A program made the position numbers and the translations under genes. A stretch of 64,000 nucleotides of DNA from Desulfarculus baarsii DSM 2075 (GTDB taxonomy: Bacteria > Desulfobacterota > Desulfarculia > Desulfarculales > Desulfarculaceae), in contig NC_014365.1 of the NCBI RefSeq assembly GCF_000143965.1, positions 3,065,501 through 3,129,500 of the forward strand, in the 5' to 3' direction. Below are positions 1-10,924 of the stretch, in pieces (the first letter of the stretch is position 1; every line of letters starts with the position of its first letter). The notes under the pieces were generated by a model that had not been told where the DNA came from, searched no databases, and was given only the letters and a program-made list of their open reading frames with translations.

Positions 1-357
1 ATCGCCCGCCGCCAGGTGGACGTCGAGCCCATCGACACAGGCAAGAGCCTCTACCACAAACTGGAGTTGGCGGCCCTGGCCCTTTTGGCCGAGACCTGGC
101 CGCTCATCGCCGCCGGCCAGGCCCCTCGCCTGCCCCAGGACAAAAGCCAAGGCTCTTGCCACCGCGCCCGCGATGTGAAAAAAATAGACCACATCGACCT
201 GGACAAATCATACAACGCGCGCGAGCTGATCGACATCCTGCGCGCCCGCACCTTCCCGCCCCACGCCGGGGCCTATTTCGTGGAAAACGGGCGCAGAGTC
301 TACGTCAGCCTGCAACTGAGCCATCAACCCGGCGAGACCACCGAGCCCGCCGATTGA
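1..357 (+). CDS. formyltransferase, C-terminal part (cut by left edge)
   Basis: The reading frame is open from base 1, so the 5' end lies outside the window; the GTG at 16 is probably internal. The visible ~118 residues contain the stretch 'DTGKSLYHKLE' and, near the end, 'IDLDKSYNARELIDILRARTFPP', which is split here only by memory of the family: both resemble the region following the catalytic core of formyl-tetrahydrofolate-dependent sugar or methionyl-tRNA formyltransferases. With glycosyltransferases and epimerases immediately downstream, an N-formylation step on an amino sugar of a surface polysaccharide is the likelier role (inference). The catalytic Asn-His-Asp residues are outside the window, so activity cannot be judged. 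Confidence 0.6.
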   Translation: MARRQVDVEPIDTGKSLYHKLELAALALLAETWPLIAAGQAPRLPQDKSQGSCHRARDVKKIDHIDLDKSYNARELIDILRARTFPPHAGAYFVENGRRVYVSLQLSHQPGETTEPAD

Positions 358-475
358 CCCAATAAAAACAGACCAACCAGACTGCGTGAGTTATGAGCAG
401 TTGCGCGGCCACGCCCAGCCAGAAAACATGCCCAGCGCCATCGCCCGGCCGTCATGGCCGTCGGAGACGCCAGTC

Positions 476-1630
476 ATGACGGTGCTGAACACGGCCGGCA
501 AGCGGCCCAAACTGCTGTTTTTCGTCTCGGAAGGCTGGTATTTCCTCTCGCATCGCCTGCCGCTGGCCCTGGCCGCCATGGAGCTTGGCTTCGAGGTGGC
601 GCTGATCACCCGGCCCGATCGTTCGGGCCAGATTCTGGCCGACAAGGGCGTGCGGGTCATCCCGCTGGACTTTTTCCGCGCCGGCGAAAACCCCCGCCAC
701 GAATTGTCCATCATCCGCCGGCTGATCGAAATCTACCGCCAGGAAGCCCCGGACATCGCCCACCACGTGGCGGTCAAACCGGTGATCTACGGCTCGTTGG
801 CCGCCAAGCTCACCGGCGTGCCGGCGGTGGTCAACGCCCTGGCCGGGCTGGGCTACATCTTTGTTTCGCACAGCCTGGAGGCCCGCCTGCTGCGGCCGCC
901 GATCAAGCTGGCCATGCGCTATCTGCTCTCGGGCAAAAACTACCGCCTGATCCTGCAAAATACCGACGACATCCAGTTGGTGCGCGACTCCATGGGCGTG
1001 CGGCGCGAAAACATTCGCATCATTCGCGGCTCGGGCGTCGACCTGCAAGCCTTTCGTCCCAGCCCCGAGCCCGAGGGCCGGGTGGCGGTGCTTCTGGCCT
1101 CGCGGCTGCTCAAGGACAAGGGCGTGGCCGAATACGTCGCGGCCTCGCGCATGTTGCGCGGCCAGGGCCTGGATATCGAATTCCTGTTGGCCGGCGATGT
1201 CGATCTGGCCAATCCGGCGTCTTTTCCCCGCAGCCAAGTCGAGCGCTGGCACAAGGAAGGCGCGGTCAACTGGCTGGGCTGGCAGGCCGACATGCCCGCG
1301 GCGATCGCCAAGGCGCACATCGCCTGTTTGCCATCCTACCGCGAAGGCCTGCCCAAGGCCCTGTTGGAGGCCGCCGCCTGCGGCCGGCCCATGGTCGCCG
1401 CCGACGTGCCCGGTTGCCGCGATGTCGTCCGCCACGGCGAGACCGGCCTGCTGGCCCCGCCCCGCGACGCCAAGGCCCTGGCCAAGGCCATCGCCAGCCT
1501 GGCCCAGGACCGCCAGATGCGCCTGCGCATGGGCCAACGGGCCCGCCAGGTCGCCGAGGCCGAGTTCGGCCAGGAGCTTATCGCCCGCCAGACCATGGAG
1601 ATCTATCAGAGCATGCTGCCATGGCCCTAG
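476..1630 (+). CDS. GT4-family glycosyltransferase
   Basis: A 384-residue GT-B fold retaining glycosyltransferase, expected at the cytoplasmic face of the inner membrane and transferring a sugar from a nucleotide donor to a lipid-linked glycan. The N-terminal half starts 'KLLFFVSEGWYFLSHRLPLA' (acceptor domain); the C-terminal half has the GT4 donor-site signature 'PSYREGLPKALLEAAACGRP' with the E-x7-E arrangement. I chose ATG 476, which has GGAG at 463-466, over an in-frame GTG at 386, because the extra 30 residues look non-conserved. The gene overlaps the next one by 10 nt, so the two are probably co-translated. It resembles bacillosamine/GalNAc-type transferases such as PglA, but the substrate cannot be assigned. 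Confidence 0.85.
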   Translation: MTVLNTAGKRPKLLFFVSEGWYFLSHRLPLALAAMELGFEVALITRPDRSGQILADKGVRVIPLDFFRAGENPRHELSIIRRLIEIYRQEAPDIAHHVAVKPVIYGSLAAKLTGVPAVVNALAGLGYIFVSHSLEARLLRPPIKLAMRYLLSGKNYRLILQNTDDIQLVRDSMGVRRENIRIIRGSGVDLQAFRPSPEPEGRVAVLLASRLLKDKGVAEYVAASRMLRGQGLDIEFLLAGDVDLANPASFPRSQVERWHKEGAVNWLGWQADMPAAIAKAHIACLPSYREGLPKALLEAAACGRPMVAADVPGCRDVVRHGETGLLAPPRDAKALAKAIASLAQDRQMRLRMGQRARQVAEAEFGQELIARQTMEIYQSMLPWP

Positions 1631-2595
1631 TGCTGGTCAGCGGCGCGGCCGGCTTCGTGGGCGTGGCCCTGTGCCAGGCGCTGTTGGCGGCCGGCCACGA
1701 CGTGCGGCCCCTGGTGCGTCGGCCCGAACAGGCGGCCCGCCTGGCGGCCATGGGCGCGGGACCGGCGGTGATCGGCGACCTTGGCCAGGCCATCGATTGG
1801 CCCAAGGCCCTGGCCGGGGTGGAAGCCATCGTCCATTTGGCGGCGGTGGTCCACCAGATGGGCCGCCACGCCGCCGGGGCCGCCGAGCACATGCGCGTCA
1901 ACCTGAAGGCCACCGAGGCCTTGGCCCTGGCCGCCGCCGGTCGGGTGGCGCGCCTGGTTTTCCTCAGCACCGTCAAGGTCCACGGCGAGAGCACGCCGCC
2001 TGGTCGGCCCTTTGTCGAAAGCCAGACGCCCCGGCCCCAGGGCCCCTACGCCCGGAGCAAGCATCTGGCCGAACAGGCCCTGACCGCCATCGCCGCCCAG
2101 GGCGGGTTCCGGTTGGTGAGCCTGCGGCCGCCGCTGGTCCATGGCCCCGGCGTGGGGGCCAACTTTCGCCTGCTGCTGAGGGCCGTGCACGGCCGTTGGC
2201 CCCTGCCCCTGGCCCTGGCCCGCGCCCCGCGCAGCCTGCTCTACGTGGAAAACCTGACTTCGGCGATCATCCTGGCCCTGGAGCATCCCGCCGCCGAGGG
2301 GGCCTATCTGCTGCGCGACGGCCAGGATGTGGGCGTGGCCGAGTTGCTGACCCGCCTGGGCCTGGCCATGGGCCGGCCGGCCCGGTTGTGGCCCGTGCCC
2401 CTGCCGGCCCTTGGCCTGGCCGCCCGCGTCGTGGGCAAGGCCGAACAACTCCGGCGACTGACCGAGGGCCTGTGCGTCGACGACCGACGCCTGCGCCATG
2501 AGCTGGGCTGGCGGCCGCCGTGCGACCTGGACGAGGGCCTGCGGCGCACGGCCCGCTGGTACGCCGGCGCGCCCGAACGCCTGGGCCGGCCGTGA
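1621..2595 (+). CDS. NAD(P)-dependent epimerase/dehydratase (extended SDR)
   Basis: A 324-residue extended short-chain dehydrogenase/reductase. The Rossmann glycine motif 'GAAGFVG' is near the N terminus, 'HLAA' follows around residue 75, and the catalytic Ser/Thr plus 'YARSK' (Y-x3-K) are in the middle. Such enzymes act on nucleotide- or lipid-linked sugars (4-epimerase, dehydratase or reductase). It overlaps the upstream glycosyltransferase by 10 nt and the downstream one by 4 nt (GTGA), so it sits within a polysaccharide operon. In several O-antigen clusters a homologue reduces or epimerises the first lipid-linked sugar; that specific role is only an inference here. Confidence 0.85.
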   Translation: MALVLVSGAAGFVGVALCQALLAAGHDVRPLVRRPEQAARLAAMGAGPAVIGDLGQAIDWPKALAGVEAIVHLAAVVHQMGRHAAGAAEHMRVNLKATEALALAAAGRVARLVFLSTVKVHGESTPPGRPFVESQTPRPQGPYARSKHLAEQALTAIAAQGGFRLVSLRPPLVHGPGVGANFRLLLRAVHGRWPLPLALARAPRSLLYVENLTSAIILALEHPAAEGAYLLRDGQDVGVAELLTRLGLAMGRPARLWPVPLPALGLAARVVGKAEQLRRLTEGLCVDDRRLRHELGWRPPCDLDEGLRRTARWYAGAPERLGRP

Positions 2596-3701
2596 AGATT
2601 CTGCACGTCATCCCATCGCTGGGCCAGGGCGGCGCGGAAAAAATGCTGGCGCTTTTGGTCAATCACCCCGCGCCGGGCCAGGAACACCACATCGCCACGT
2701 TCATCGACGGCGCGCCTTTTTATGACATCGGCCCCCACGTGAAGCTCCATCGGCTGGCCGGCGGCCGGCTGGGCCTGGCCGGAGCGCCCCTGGCCCTGGC
2801 CCGGCTGGCGGCCCGCCTACGGCCGGCGCTGGTTCACGGCTGGATGTATCACGCCAACGCCTTGTGCGCGGCGGCGCGGCTCGGCGGGGCCAAGGTCGTC
2901 TGGGGCCTGCACAACAGTGGCCTGGCCAGCCAGTTGAAGGGCTCGACCATGGCCGTCAGTGGCCTGTGCGCGGCCATGTCGGGTCTGATTCCCTGGCGCA
3001 TCGTTTATTGCGCCGAACATGTCCGACAAAACCATCAGCGCCAGGGCTACGCCGTGGCCAAGGGCCTGGTGCTGCCAAACGCCGTGGACGGCCGCGAGTT
3101 TTTCATCGATCCAGCCGCCAGGGCCCGCCTGCGCGCCAGCCTGGGCCTGACGGACGATCAGCCGGTCATCGGCCTGGCCGCCCGCTTGGCGGCCGACAAG
3201 GGCCATGCGGTTTTTCTGGAGGCGGCGGCCGTGCTGGCCCGCCGCCAGCCCAAGCTGGCCGTGCTGGTCTGCGGCCGTGGCTGCCAGGACGACAACCCCC
3301 AGTGGCGCGAGTTGGCCACGCCCTTTGGCCTGGGCGGGCGCCTGTGCGCCCTGGGCCAGTGGGCGGCCATGAACGATTTTTACAACTGCTTGGATTTATT
3401 GGCCATCACCTCGCCCATCGCCGAGGGCGCGCCGATGACCCTGCTGGAGGCCCTGGCCGCCGGCGCGGCGGTGGCGGCCAGCGACGTGCCCGGCCTGCGT
3501 GGAGCCGTGCCGCCGGAAGGCCGCCTTTGCCCGCCGGGCGACGCGGCGGCCCTGGCCCGGGCCATGGCTGAAATGCTGGCCCGCGCCGCGCCGGGACGGT
3601 CGGCCATCTCGCGCGATTGGGTCTTGGCCCGCCACGGCGTGGAGGCCGTGGCCGCGGCCCATGCCGCGCTCTACGCCCAGGCGGCGGCTCAGGGTCGATA
3701 G
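2592..3701 (+). CDS. GT4-family glycosyltransferase
   Basis: A 369-residue GT-B glycosyltransferase starting at GTG 2592 inside a GTGA overlap with the preceding epimerase. The N terminus 'KILHVIPSLGQGGAEKMLALL' split around 'GQGGAE' is the classic acceptor-domain loop of GT4 enzymes. The C-terminal donor site contains 'SPIAEGAPMTLLEALAAG' with the E-x7-E motif. It probably adds one sugar to the lipid-linked surface glycan built by the neighbouring genes. Its 3' end overlaps the tail of the convergent O-antigen ligase-like gene by 13 nt, so the two transcripts are antisense to each other at their ends. Sugar specificity cannot be read from the sequence. Confidence 0.85.
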   Translation: MKILHVIPSLGQGGAEKMLALLVNHPAPGQEHHIATFIDGAPFYDIGPHVKLHRLAGGRLGLAGAPLALARLAARLRPALVHGWMYHANALCAAARLGGAKVVWGLHNSGLASQLKGSTMAVSGLCAAMSGLIPWRIVYCAEHVRQNHQRQGYAVAKGLVLPNAVDGREFFIDPAARARLRASLGLTDDQPVIGLAARLAADKGHAVFLEAAAVLARRQPKLAVLVCGRGCQDDNPQWRELATPFGLGGRLCALGQWAAMNDFYNCLDLLAITSPIAEGAPMTLLEALAAGAAVAASDVPGLRGAVPPEGRLCPPGDAAALARAMAEMLARAAPGRSAISRDWVLARHGVEAVAAAHAALYAQAAAQGR

Positions 3702-5641
3702 GCCGGAGGAGGAGGGGGCGGCGGCCAGGCCACGATCACCCCCAGCCAGCGCGTATCGCCCGACCAGCCGTCGCGAGCCGGGCAGGCGGCATGGTCCGTG
3801 CGAAACTCCACCCGCAGCGGTTCATGGCCCGGCGGCAGCTCCAGCGTCAGCGAGCGCCACGCGGGGTCGGGCAAGGGGACAAACGCGCGCTTGTCGCCAG
3901 CCACGCGGACCTCCAGCCCTTGCGGCCGCCGGTCCAGCCCCGGCAACAGCGCGGCCACCTCCAGGCGCAACCATCGCCCGCGCAGTTCCGGCGGGGCGAA
4001 CCACACCGCCCGCCGGCCCATCCAACTGCCCACGCGGCCGCCGTCAAAGCGCTCCGGCGCGTAAAAGCCCGCCCGAAAATCGGCCATGGGCGGCCGACTG
4101 AAAACGTAAACCGCCCGCCCGCCCAGCAGCAACGCCGCCGTCAGCAGCACGATCAGCCAAGCCCGGCGGCCCAACCGCCAGCGCTCGGCCGACGGCCGCG
4201 CGGCCAGGGCCAGGGCCAGATAGAAGCACCACAACAGGCCAAAGGCCCGCAGGTGCGCGAACGTCTGGGTGGCGGCCACGATGGTGGTGACCGTAAGCCC
4301 CAGCAGCGCCGTACGGGCCAACGCCCCGCCGCCGGCCCGCCAGCCGCGCCAGGCGCAGGCCCAATAATAGGCCAGCGCCGTAAACAGGCAGGCCAGGCCC
4401 AGCAGGCCCTGCTCGCCCAACACTTGCAGATATTGGCTGTGGGCGTTGCCCAGGGTATGCGGGGCCGGACCGCCGACCACCGCCTCGGGCCAGTCGTACC
4501 ACCAGGCGTGGGAGCCCACCCCCACGCCCAAAATCGGCTCGATGCGCCACAGCCCCACGGCGAAACGCCAGATGTGAGCATAGGGGCTTTGGCCGGGCGA
4601 AAAATCGACGATCTTCTCCCACAAAAAACCGTGCAGGAAAAACACGTCGATGCACAGCAACGCCGCCGGCGGCGCGGCCACGATGGCCGCCTTGACCGGC
4701 CACTTGAGTTCGGCCCGCAGCGCCACCGCCGCCAGGGTCAGGCCCATGACGGCCAGCAGGTTGGAGCGCTGGCCATTGAGGCCCAGGCAGCCAAGGGCGA
4801 CCAACAGAGCCGCCGCCGCCAGCCAGGCCCCGCCGCCCCAGCGCTCCTTGGGCCAAAAAATCCAGGCCAGAAGCGGCAGGCACCAGACCAACCAGGTGCC
4901 GAAATAGGCCCGGTTGTAGGTGAAGCCGGCGATGGCTCCCTGCATCTGGCCGGCCAGCGAGGCCCCCAGATAGCTGCCGCCGGGCTGAAGCGCGTAGAGC
5001 AGGAGCGCCCCCAGGCAATAGAGCAAGACAAAAGCCGCGCCGGCGTCACGGGCCTGGCGGCGCTGGGCCTGATCGGCCTGATCGAGGACGGCCGTCATCA
5101 CCGGCAGGGCCGCCACGATCAGGCCCAGATCCAGCAGATGGCTCGGGCCGAACAGCGGATAGACGTGGGACGGCGCGGCCAACTGGCGCAGGGTGATCTC
5201 CAGCGGCTGGGCCCAGACTGCCCAGAACATCTCGCGGGCCATCAGCGGCAGGCTGACCATCGCCGAAATCAGCAGCAAAATCAGCGGCCAGACCAGGGAA
5301 AAATCCGGCCAGGCCCCGCGTCGACGCAAGCCCAGGCTGGCGCAAACCAGCCAAGTCACGGCCAGCAGGCCAAACAGAAAATGCCACGGCCGATAGGCTT
5401 CGCCCAAAAAAAACGGGGCCAGGAACAATAGCAGGCACAGCCCGCCCAGGCCCGAGCGATGGCTCCACAGGGCCAGGCCGGCCAGGGCGGCCAGGGCCAC
5501 GGCCTTGGCCGGCGCGCCCAGCCAAGCCGCCGCCGCCAACAGGCAGACCAGGACCAGGGCGCTCCACGGCCCCAGGATCAGGCCTGCCCAGGCCCGGCGC
5601 GCGCGCCGCCAAAGATCAGTGATGGTTTGGGCCAAATTCAT
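3689..5641 (-). CDS. O-antigen ligase/polymerase-like membrane protein
   Basis: A 650-residue polytopic membrane protein with about ten hydrophobic segments in the first ~500 residues. The Wzy_C/WaaL-like region contains 'GVGVGSHAWWYDW' and 'NAHSQYLQVLGEQGLLGL', where the His and the E-x-G are typical of O-antigen ligases. After the last membrane segment (about residue 490) comes a ~150-residue soluble tail of beta-rich appearance ending in a proline run, unusual for WaaL and presumably periplasmic. The family either polymerises O-units or ligates glycan to lipid A core or protein. Its location beside GT4 genes supports a surface-polysaccharide role. Ligase, polymerase and protein O-glycosyltransferase cannot be told apart. 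Confidence 0.75.
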   Translation of the reverse strand: MNLAQTITDLWRRARRAWAGLILGPWSALVLVCLLAAAAWLGAPAKAVALAALAGLALWSHRSGLGGLCLLLFLAPFFLGEAYRPWHFLFGLLAVTWLVCASLGLRRRGAWPDFSLVWPLILLLISAMVSLPLMAREMFWAVWAQPLEITLRQLAAPSHVYPLFGPSHLLDLGLIVAALPVMTAVLDQADQAQRRQARDAGAAFVLLYCLGALLLYALQPGGSYLGASLAGQMQGAIAGFTYNRAYFGTWLVWCLPLLAWIFWPKERWGGGAWLAAAALLVALGCLGLNGQRSNLLAVMGLTLAAVALRAELKWPVKAAIVAAPPAALLCIDVFFLHGFLWEKIVDFSPGQSPYAHIWRFAVGLWRIEPILGVGVGSHAWWYDWPEAVVGGPAPHTLGNAHSQYLQVLGEQGLLGLACLFTALAYYWACAWRGWRAGGGALARTALLGLTVTTIVAATQTFAHLRAFGLLWCFYLALALAARPSAERWRLGRRAWLIVLLTAALLLGGRAVYVFSRPPMADFRAGFYAPERFDGGRVGSWMGRRAVWFAPPELRGRWLRLEVAALLPGLDRRPQGLEVRVAGDKRAFVPLPDPAWRSLTLELPPGHEPLRVEFRTDHAACPARDGWSGDTRWLGVIVAWPPPPPPPAYRP

Positions 5642-5805
5642 CCCGCCGCCGATGCGTTTTTCGCCAGGCGCGCCACCCGCGCGCCGGGGTCATCATAATT
5701 CCAAACAGGCAAACATGGCCGCCAGCCATCCTCGGTCGATGGTCGATCATCGGCCGCGTCGGCCATGGCGTTTTGGCCGATTTAGGTTACAATCATTGCC
5801 CACCC

Positions 5806-5834
5806 TTGACTTGCGCCGGCTTTGGCCGGATAAG
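5806..5834 (+). promoter_or_regulatory. sigma70-type promoter for the 5880 epimerase
   Basis: TTGACT (5806-5811) is followed after exactly 17 bp by GATAAG (5829-5834). This would start transcription near 5841, about 40 nt before the TTG start of the epimerase, in a locally AT-rich stretch. Confidence 0.5.
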
Positions 5835-5879
5835 ATTTACAATAATATGTTTCGGTTTCAAACAAACTAGGGGCTCGGA

Positions 5880-6872
5880 TTGTCTAAAACCATTCTGGTC
5901 ACCGGCGCGGCCGGATTCATCGGCAGCCACTGCGTCAGGGCGCTCCTGGCCAGGGGCGACAGGGTCGTGGGCATCGACAACCTCAACGACTACTATGACC
6001 CTCGGCTGAAAAAAAACAACCTCGCCCTCATCGAGCGGGCCCACGCCGACAGCGGGCGCTGGCGCTTCGTCCACGGCGACATCCGCGACCGCGAGCTGCT
6101 GGCCAAATTGTTCGACCAAAACGGCTTCGACGCGGCCATCCACCTGGCGGCCATGGCCGGCGTGCGCGCCTCCATCGACCAGCCCCACCTCTATTGGGAC
6201 GTCAACCTCACCGGCACGCTCAACCTGTTGGAAGAAGCCCGGCGCGCGCGCCTGGGCAACTTCGTCTTCGCCTCCACCTCCTCGGTCTATGGCGACACCA
6301 AGATCATGCCCTTTGTCGAAACCGACACCTGTGACCGGCCCCTGGCCCCCTACGCCGCCAGCAAGCGGGCCACCGAGCTTTTGGCCTACAGCTATCGTCA
6401 CCTGCACGGCCTGAACTGCACGGCGCTACGCTATTTCACGGTTTACGGCCCCTGGGGCCGGCCCGACATGATGGCCCTGAAGGTGCTCGACAACATCCAC
6501 TTCGGCCGCCAGGTCGTCTTGTTCAACAAAGGCCAGATGCATCGCGACTGGACCTTCATCGGCGACATCACCGCCGGCACCATCCTGGCCGCCGACACGC
6601 CCCTGGGCTTCGAGGCCCTCAACATCGGTCGTGGCGAGCCGATCCTGCTGGCCGAGTTCATCGCCAAGCTGGAGGCTCTCAGCGGCAAAAAAGCCAACCT
6701 GCAAGACGCGCCCATGATGAAGGCCGACGTGCCCTACACCTTCGCCGACATCACCAAGGCCCGCAAGCTCATCGGCTACGACCCGGTCACTTCGCTGGAC
6801 GAAGGGCTGCACGGCCTCTACCAATGGTACGCCGAGCACGTCCTGCCCTCGGGCCAGCCCACGGCGGCCTGA
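5880..6872 (+). CDS. NAD-dependent epimerase, UDP-glucuronate 4-epimerase-like
   Basis: A 330-residue extended SDR with 'VTGAAGFIGSH' at the N terminus, 'STSSVYG' and the catalytic 'YAASKRATE' (Y-x3-K). The 'GIDNLNDYYD' segment after the first beta-alpha unit and the 'FTVYGPWGRPDMM' segment are characteristic of the UDP-glucuronate 4-epimerase branch, which makes UDP-galacturonate in the cytoplasm. The start is a TTG with an AGGGG-type ribosome site just upstream; no ATG fits the conserved N terminus. The gene stands alone with its own promoter and a hairpin terminator, and converges on wecB. A UDP-glucose 4-epimerase activity is the main alternative. Confidence 0.85.
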   Translation: MSKTILVTGAAGFIGSHCVRALLARGDRVVGIDNLNDYYDPRLKKNNLALIERAHADSGRWRFVHGDIRDRELLAKLFDQNGFDAAIHLAAMAGVRASIDQPHLYWDVNLTGTLNLLEEARRARLGNFVFASTSSVYGDTKIMPFVETDTCDRPLAPYAASKRATELLAYSYRHLHGLNCTALRYFTVYGPWGRPDMMALKVLDNIHFGRQVVLFNKGQMHRDWTFIGDITAGTILAADTPLGFEALNIGRGEPILLAEFIAKLEALSGKKANLQDAPMMKADVPYTFADITKARKLIGYDPVTSLDEGLHGLYQWYAEHVLPSGQPTAA

Positions 6873-6895
6873 GCCAGGCGCTACCCCAAAACGCC

Positions 6896-6940
6896 AAACC
6901 GGCGGCGGAGACTACTCCGACCGCCGGTTCATCTTTTTGA
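6896..6940 (+). terminator. rho-independent terminator after the epimerase
   Basis: Arms AACCGGCGG and CCGCCGGTT, extended by GAG/CTC pairs, flank a short loop and are followed by a CATCTTTTT tail. It lies between the convergent epimerase and wecB. Confidence 0.7.
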
Positions 6941-6960
6941 CGCCCAGGCCAGCGGCGCCC

Positions 6961-8079
6961 TCAGCCGGCCAGCAGATCGGCCATGATCCGCCGGGCCGTA
7001 TGGCCGTCCCACAGCGGCGGCGGGTTGGGCGCTGGCTTTGTCGCGGCCAGCAGTTGATCGACCTTGGCCAGGATGTCGGCCGGCTCCAGGCCCACCAAGT
7101 GGTTGGTGCCGGCGGCGATGGTCACCGGCCGTTCGGTGTTTTGGCGCAGCGTCAGGCAGGGCAGGCCCAGGTAGCAGGTTTCCTCTTGCAGGCCGCCGCT
7201 GTCGGTCAACACCAGGCGGCTGTCGGCCACCAGGCCCAAAAAACGTAAATACCCCATGGGTTCGACCAACCGCAGCCCCGGCCAGCCCTTGGCCAGGCCC
7301 AACAGGCCGAAATCCGCCAGCCGGGCCATGGTCCGCGGATGCACGGGAAAGACCACCGGCAGCCGCCGTTGCAGTTCGCCCAGCATCAGCCACATGGCCC
7401 GCAGGCTGGGCTCGGCGTCGACGTTGGAGGGCCGGTGCAGGGTGACCACGGCGTAGGCGCCGGGCGCCAGTCCCAACTCGGCGGCCACGGCCAGGGAGCG
7501 GGCCTTGGGCAGGCCCCGCGCCAACGAGTCGATCATGATGTTGCCGACCAGGCGGATTTTGGCTTGATCGACGCCTTCGGCCAGCAGGTTTTGATCGGCC
7601 AGAACGTCGGTGGTGTAGAGCCGGTCGGCCAGGACGTCGGTGACCAGGCGATTGATCTCCTCGGGCATGGAGCGATCGCGGCTGCGCAGACCGGCCTCGA
7701 CATGGGCCAGGCGGCCACCGAGCTTGCTTACCGTCAGGGCGCAGGCGGCAGTGGAGTTGACGTCGCCGACCACGACCACCCAATCGGGCCGCTCGCGCAG
7801 CCAGACCCGCTCGAAGCCGACCATGATCGCCGCCGTCTGGCGGGCGTGGGAGTCGGAGCCCACTTCCAGGTTTTCGTCGGGCTCAGGGATGCCCAGGTCG
7901 CGGAAAAAAGCTTCGGACATGTTGTCGGAATAATGCTGGCCGGTGTGGATGAGCATCATTTCCGGCAAGTTGTCCGCGCCGGCCGCCCGCAGGCGCGCCA
8001 GCTCCCAGAACAGCGGGCCGACCTTCATGAAGTTGGGCCTGGCCCCGGCCACCACGACGATTTTTTGCTTGGCTTTCAT
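6961..8079 (-). CDS. wecB: UDP-N-acetylglucosamine 2-epimerase (non-hydrolysing)
   Basis: A 372-residue cytoplasmic enzyme interconverting UDP-GlcNAc and UDP-ManNAc, the precursor of ManNAc/ManNAcA-containing polysaccharides. Family hallmarks are visible: 'ARPNFMKVGPL' near residue 13, 'HTGQHY' near 46, 'GDVNSTAA' near 105, 'HVEAGLRS' near 126, the 'MPEEINR' motif, and 'LTDSGGLQEE' near 290. Length and motifs are normal. It starts only 10 bp after the cheB stop on the same strand, so it is probably read through from the chemotaxis operon, although its function belongs with the polysaccharide genes to its left. No promoter is obvious between cheB and wecB. Confidence 0.93.
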   Translation of the reverse strand: MKAKQKIVVVAGARPNFMKVGPLFWELARLRAAGADNLPEMMLIHTGQHYSDNMSEAFFRDLGIPEPDENLEVGSDSHARQTAAIMVGFERVWLRERPDWVVVVGDVNSTAACALTVSKLGGRLAHVEAGLRSRDRSMPEEINRLVTDVLADRLYTTDVLADQNLLAEGVDQAKIRLVGNIMIDSLARGLPKARSLAVAAELGLAPGAYAVVTLHRPSNVDAEPSLRAMWLMLGELQRRLPVVFPVHPRTMARLADFGLLGLAKGWPGLRLVEPMGYLRFLGLVADSRLVLTDSGGLQEETCYLGLPCLTLRQNTERPVTIAAGTNHLVGLEPADILAKVDQLLAATKPAPNPPPLWDGHTARRIMADLLAG

Positions 8080-8089
8080 GCCGGCCGGC

Positions 8090-9675
<1,586 letters not shown>

Positions 9676-10072
9676 CTGGCTCTCCCACGAACAATTTCAA
9701 TATCTTGCGCAATCCTTCGGGCTGGAACGGCTTGAGCACGTATCCCCGCGCGCCAAAGGCCAGGGCCTGGCGCAGCTTTTCCTTGCGGCCCTCGGTGGTC
9801 ACCAAAATGAAGCATTTGGGCACGCGGCCTTCGTTTTGCAGGGCCTCCAGCAGTTGCAGGCCGTCCATCTCGGGCATGTGCAGGTCGCTGAGCACCACGT
9901 CCACTTCGTTTTGGCGCAAAACATCCAGGGCCTCCAGGCCGTTGGCGCCCTCGTAGCATTTGTCCAACGAAAAGCCGGCGGCTTTCAAGGTTTTTTTGAC
10001 CATGGCCCGCATGGCCGCCGAATCGTCGACGATCAGAACCCTTAGAGCCATTTCACACCTCTCCCCCCTTTA

Positions 10073-10924
10073 TCAGCCGGCCAAATTGAGCAATTCCGTG
10101 GCCTTGTCGTTGATATCCTTGACTTCGAGGGCGATCTTGTCCATCTCGCGCGGGCCGAAACCGGCCATGGCCGCCAGGCCCTCGGGCATGGGCACGGCCA
10201 AGCCGGCCGCCCCGCCGCTGAACCCCATGCTCAGGGTCAGCACGTTGGCCAGGGCCACCAGCGCCGTGAGCTGGCCGTATTTGGCCGCCCGCTCGGGCGC
10301 GTGGTGGAAGGCGATGGCCGTCACGATGGACTCGGGGAAGTTCCAGTGGCGGGCCACCAGGCCGCCCAACAGGGCGTGGTCCACGCCCAGCACCTCGCGC
10401 TCGGCCTCGACGAAACTCTTGCCGTCCTCCCCGACCATCCGCTCGATTTTGTGATATCTTTCACCGACATATTGGCTGAGGATCAGCTTGCCCACGTCGT
10501 GCAGCAGCGCGGCGGTGAACAGCGTGGCCGTATCTTGATACTTGAGCATGTCGCCCATGCGGTGGGCCAGCAGGGCCGTGGCCATGCAGTGACGCCACAA
10601 CTCGCCTCGCTCCAGCCGATAACCGCCCTGGTCGACCTGGAAATACTTGACAACCTGGGTGCTCAGGACGATCTCGACCAGGTTGCGCGTGCCCAAAAGG
10701 GCCAAGGCCTGCTCCAGCGAGGATATCTTCTGGCGCAGGCCGTAGAACGGCGAATTGGCCATGCGCAGCACGTGGGCGGTGATGCCCGGGTCCAGGCGCA
10801 CCGTGTCGATGAGCTTGGAAAACGAAAACTCCGGGTTTTGCACCAGGGCCAGAACCTGCTGCACCACCGCCGGCACCGCGGGCAGTTTTTCCGCCTTGGC
10901 CAGTATTTCCTTGACCAGACTCAC
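10073..10924 (-). CDS. HDOD domain signalling protein
   Basis: A 283-residue protein made almost entirely of an HDOD domain, a helical HD-like fold that usually lacks phosphohydrolase residues and serves as a signalling adaptor. Visible features include 'LPAVPAVVQQVL' near the start, 'LDPGITAHVLRMANSPFYG', and 'LLHDVGKLIL', which keeps an H-D pair; a catalytic metal site is not evident. GTG 10924 was chosen: it overlaps the cheD stop as GTGA and has GAGGAAG just upstream, whereas the longer TTG-type start would run 40 nt into cheD. Lying inside a chemotaxis operon, it probably links taxis to another output. Confidence 0.85.
   Translation of the reverse strand: MSLVKEILAKAEKLPAVPAVVQQVLALVQNPEFSFSKLIDTVRLDPGITAHVLRMANSPFYGLRQKISSLEQALALLGTRNLVEIVLSTQVVKYFQVDQGGYRLERGELWRHCMATALLAHRMGDMLKYQDTATLFTAALLHDVGKLILSQYVGERYHKIERMVGEDGKSFVEAEREVLGVDHALLGGLVARHWNFPESIVTAIAFHHAPERAAKYGQLTALVALANVLTLSMGFSGGAAGLAVPMPEGLAAMAGFGPREMDKIALEVKDINDKATELLNLAG

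Noticed and set aside
3617-5431. Long plus-strand frame of ~604 codons
   Set aside because: It is the antisense shadow of the O-antigen ligase-like gene; composition is Arg/Gln/Pro-rich and without recognisable motifs, typical of high-GC shadows.
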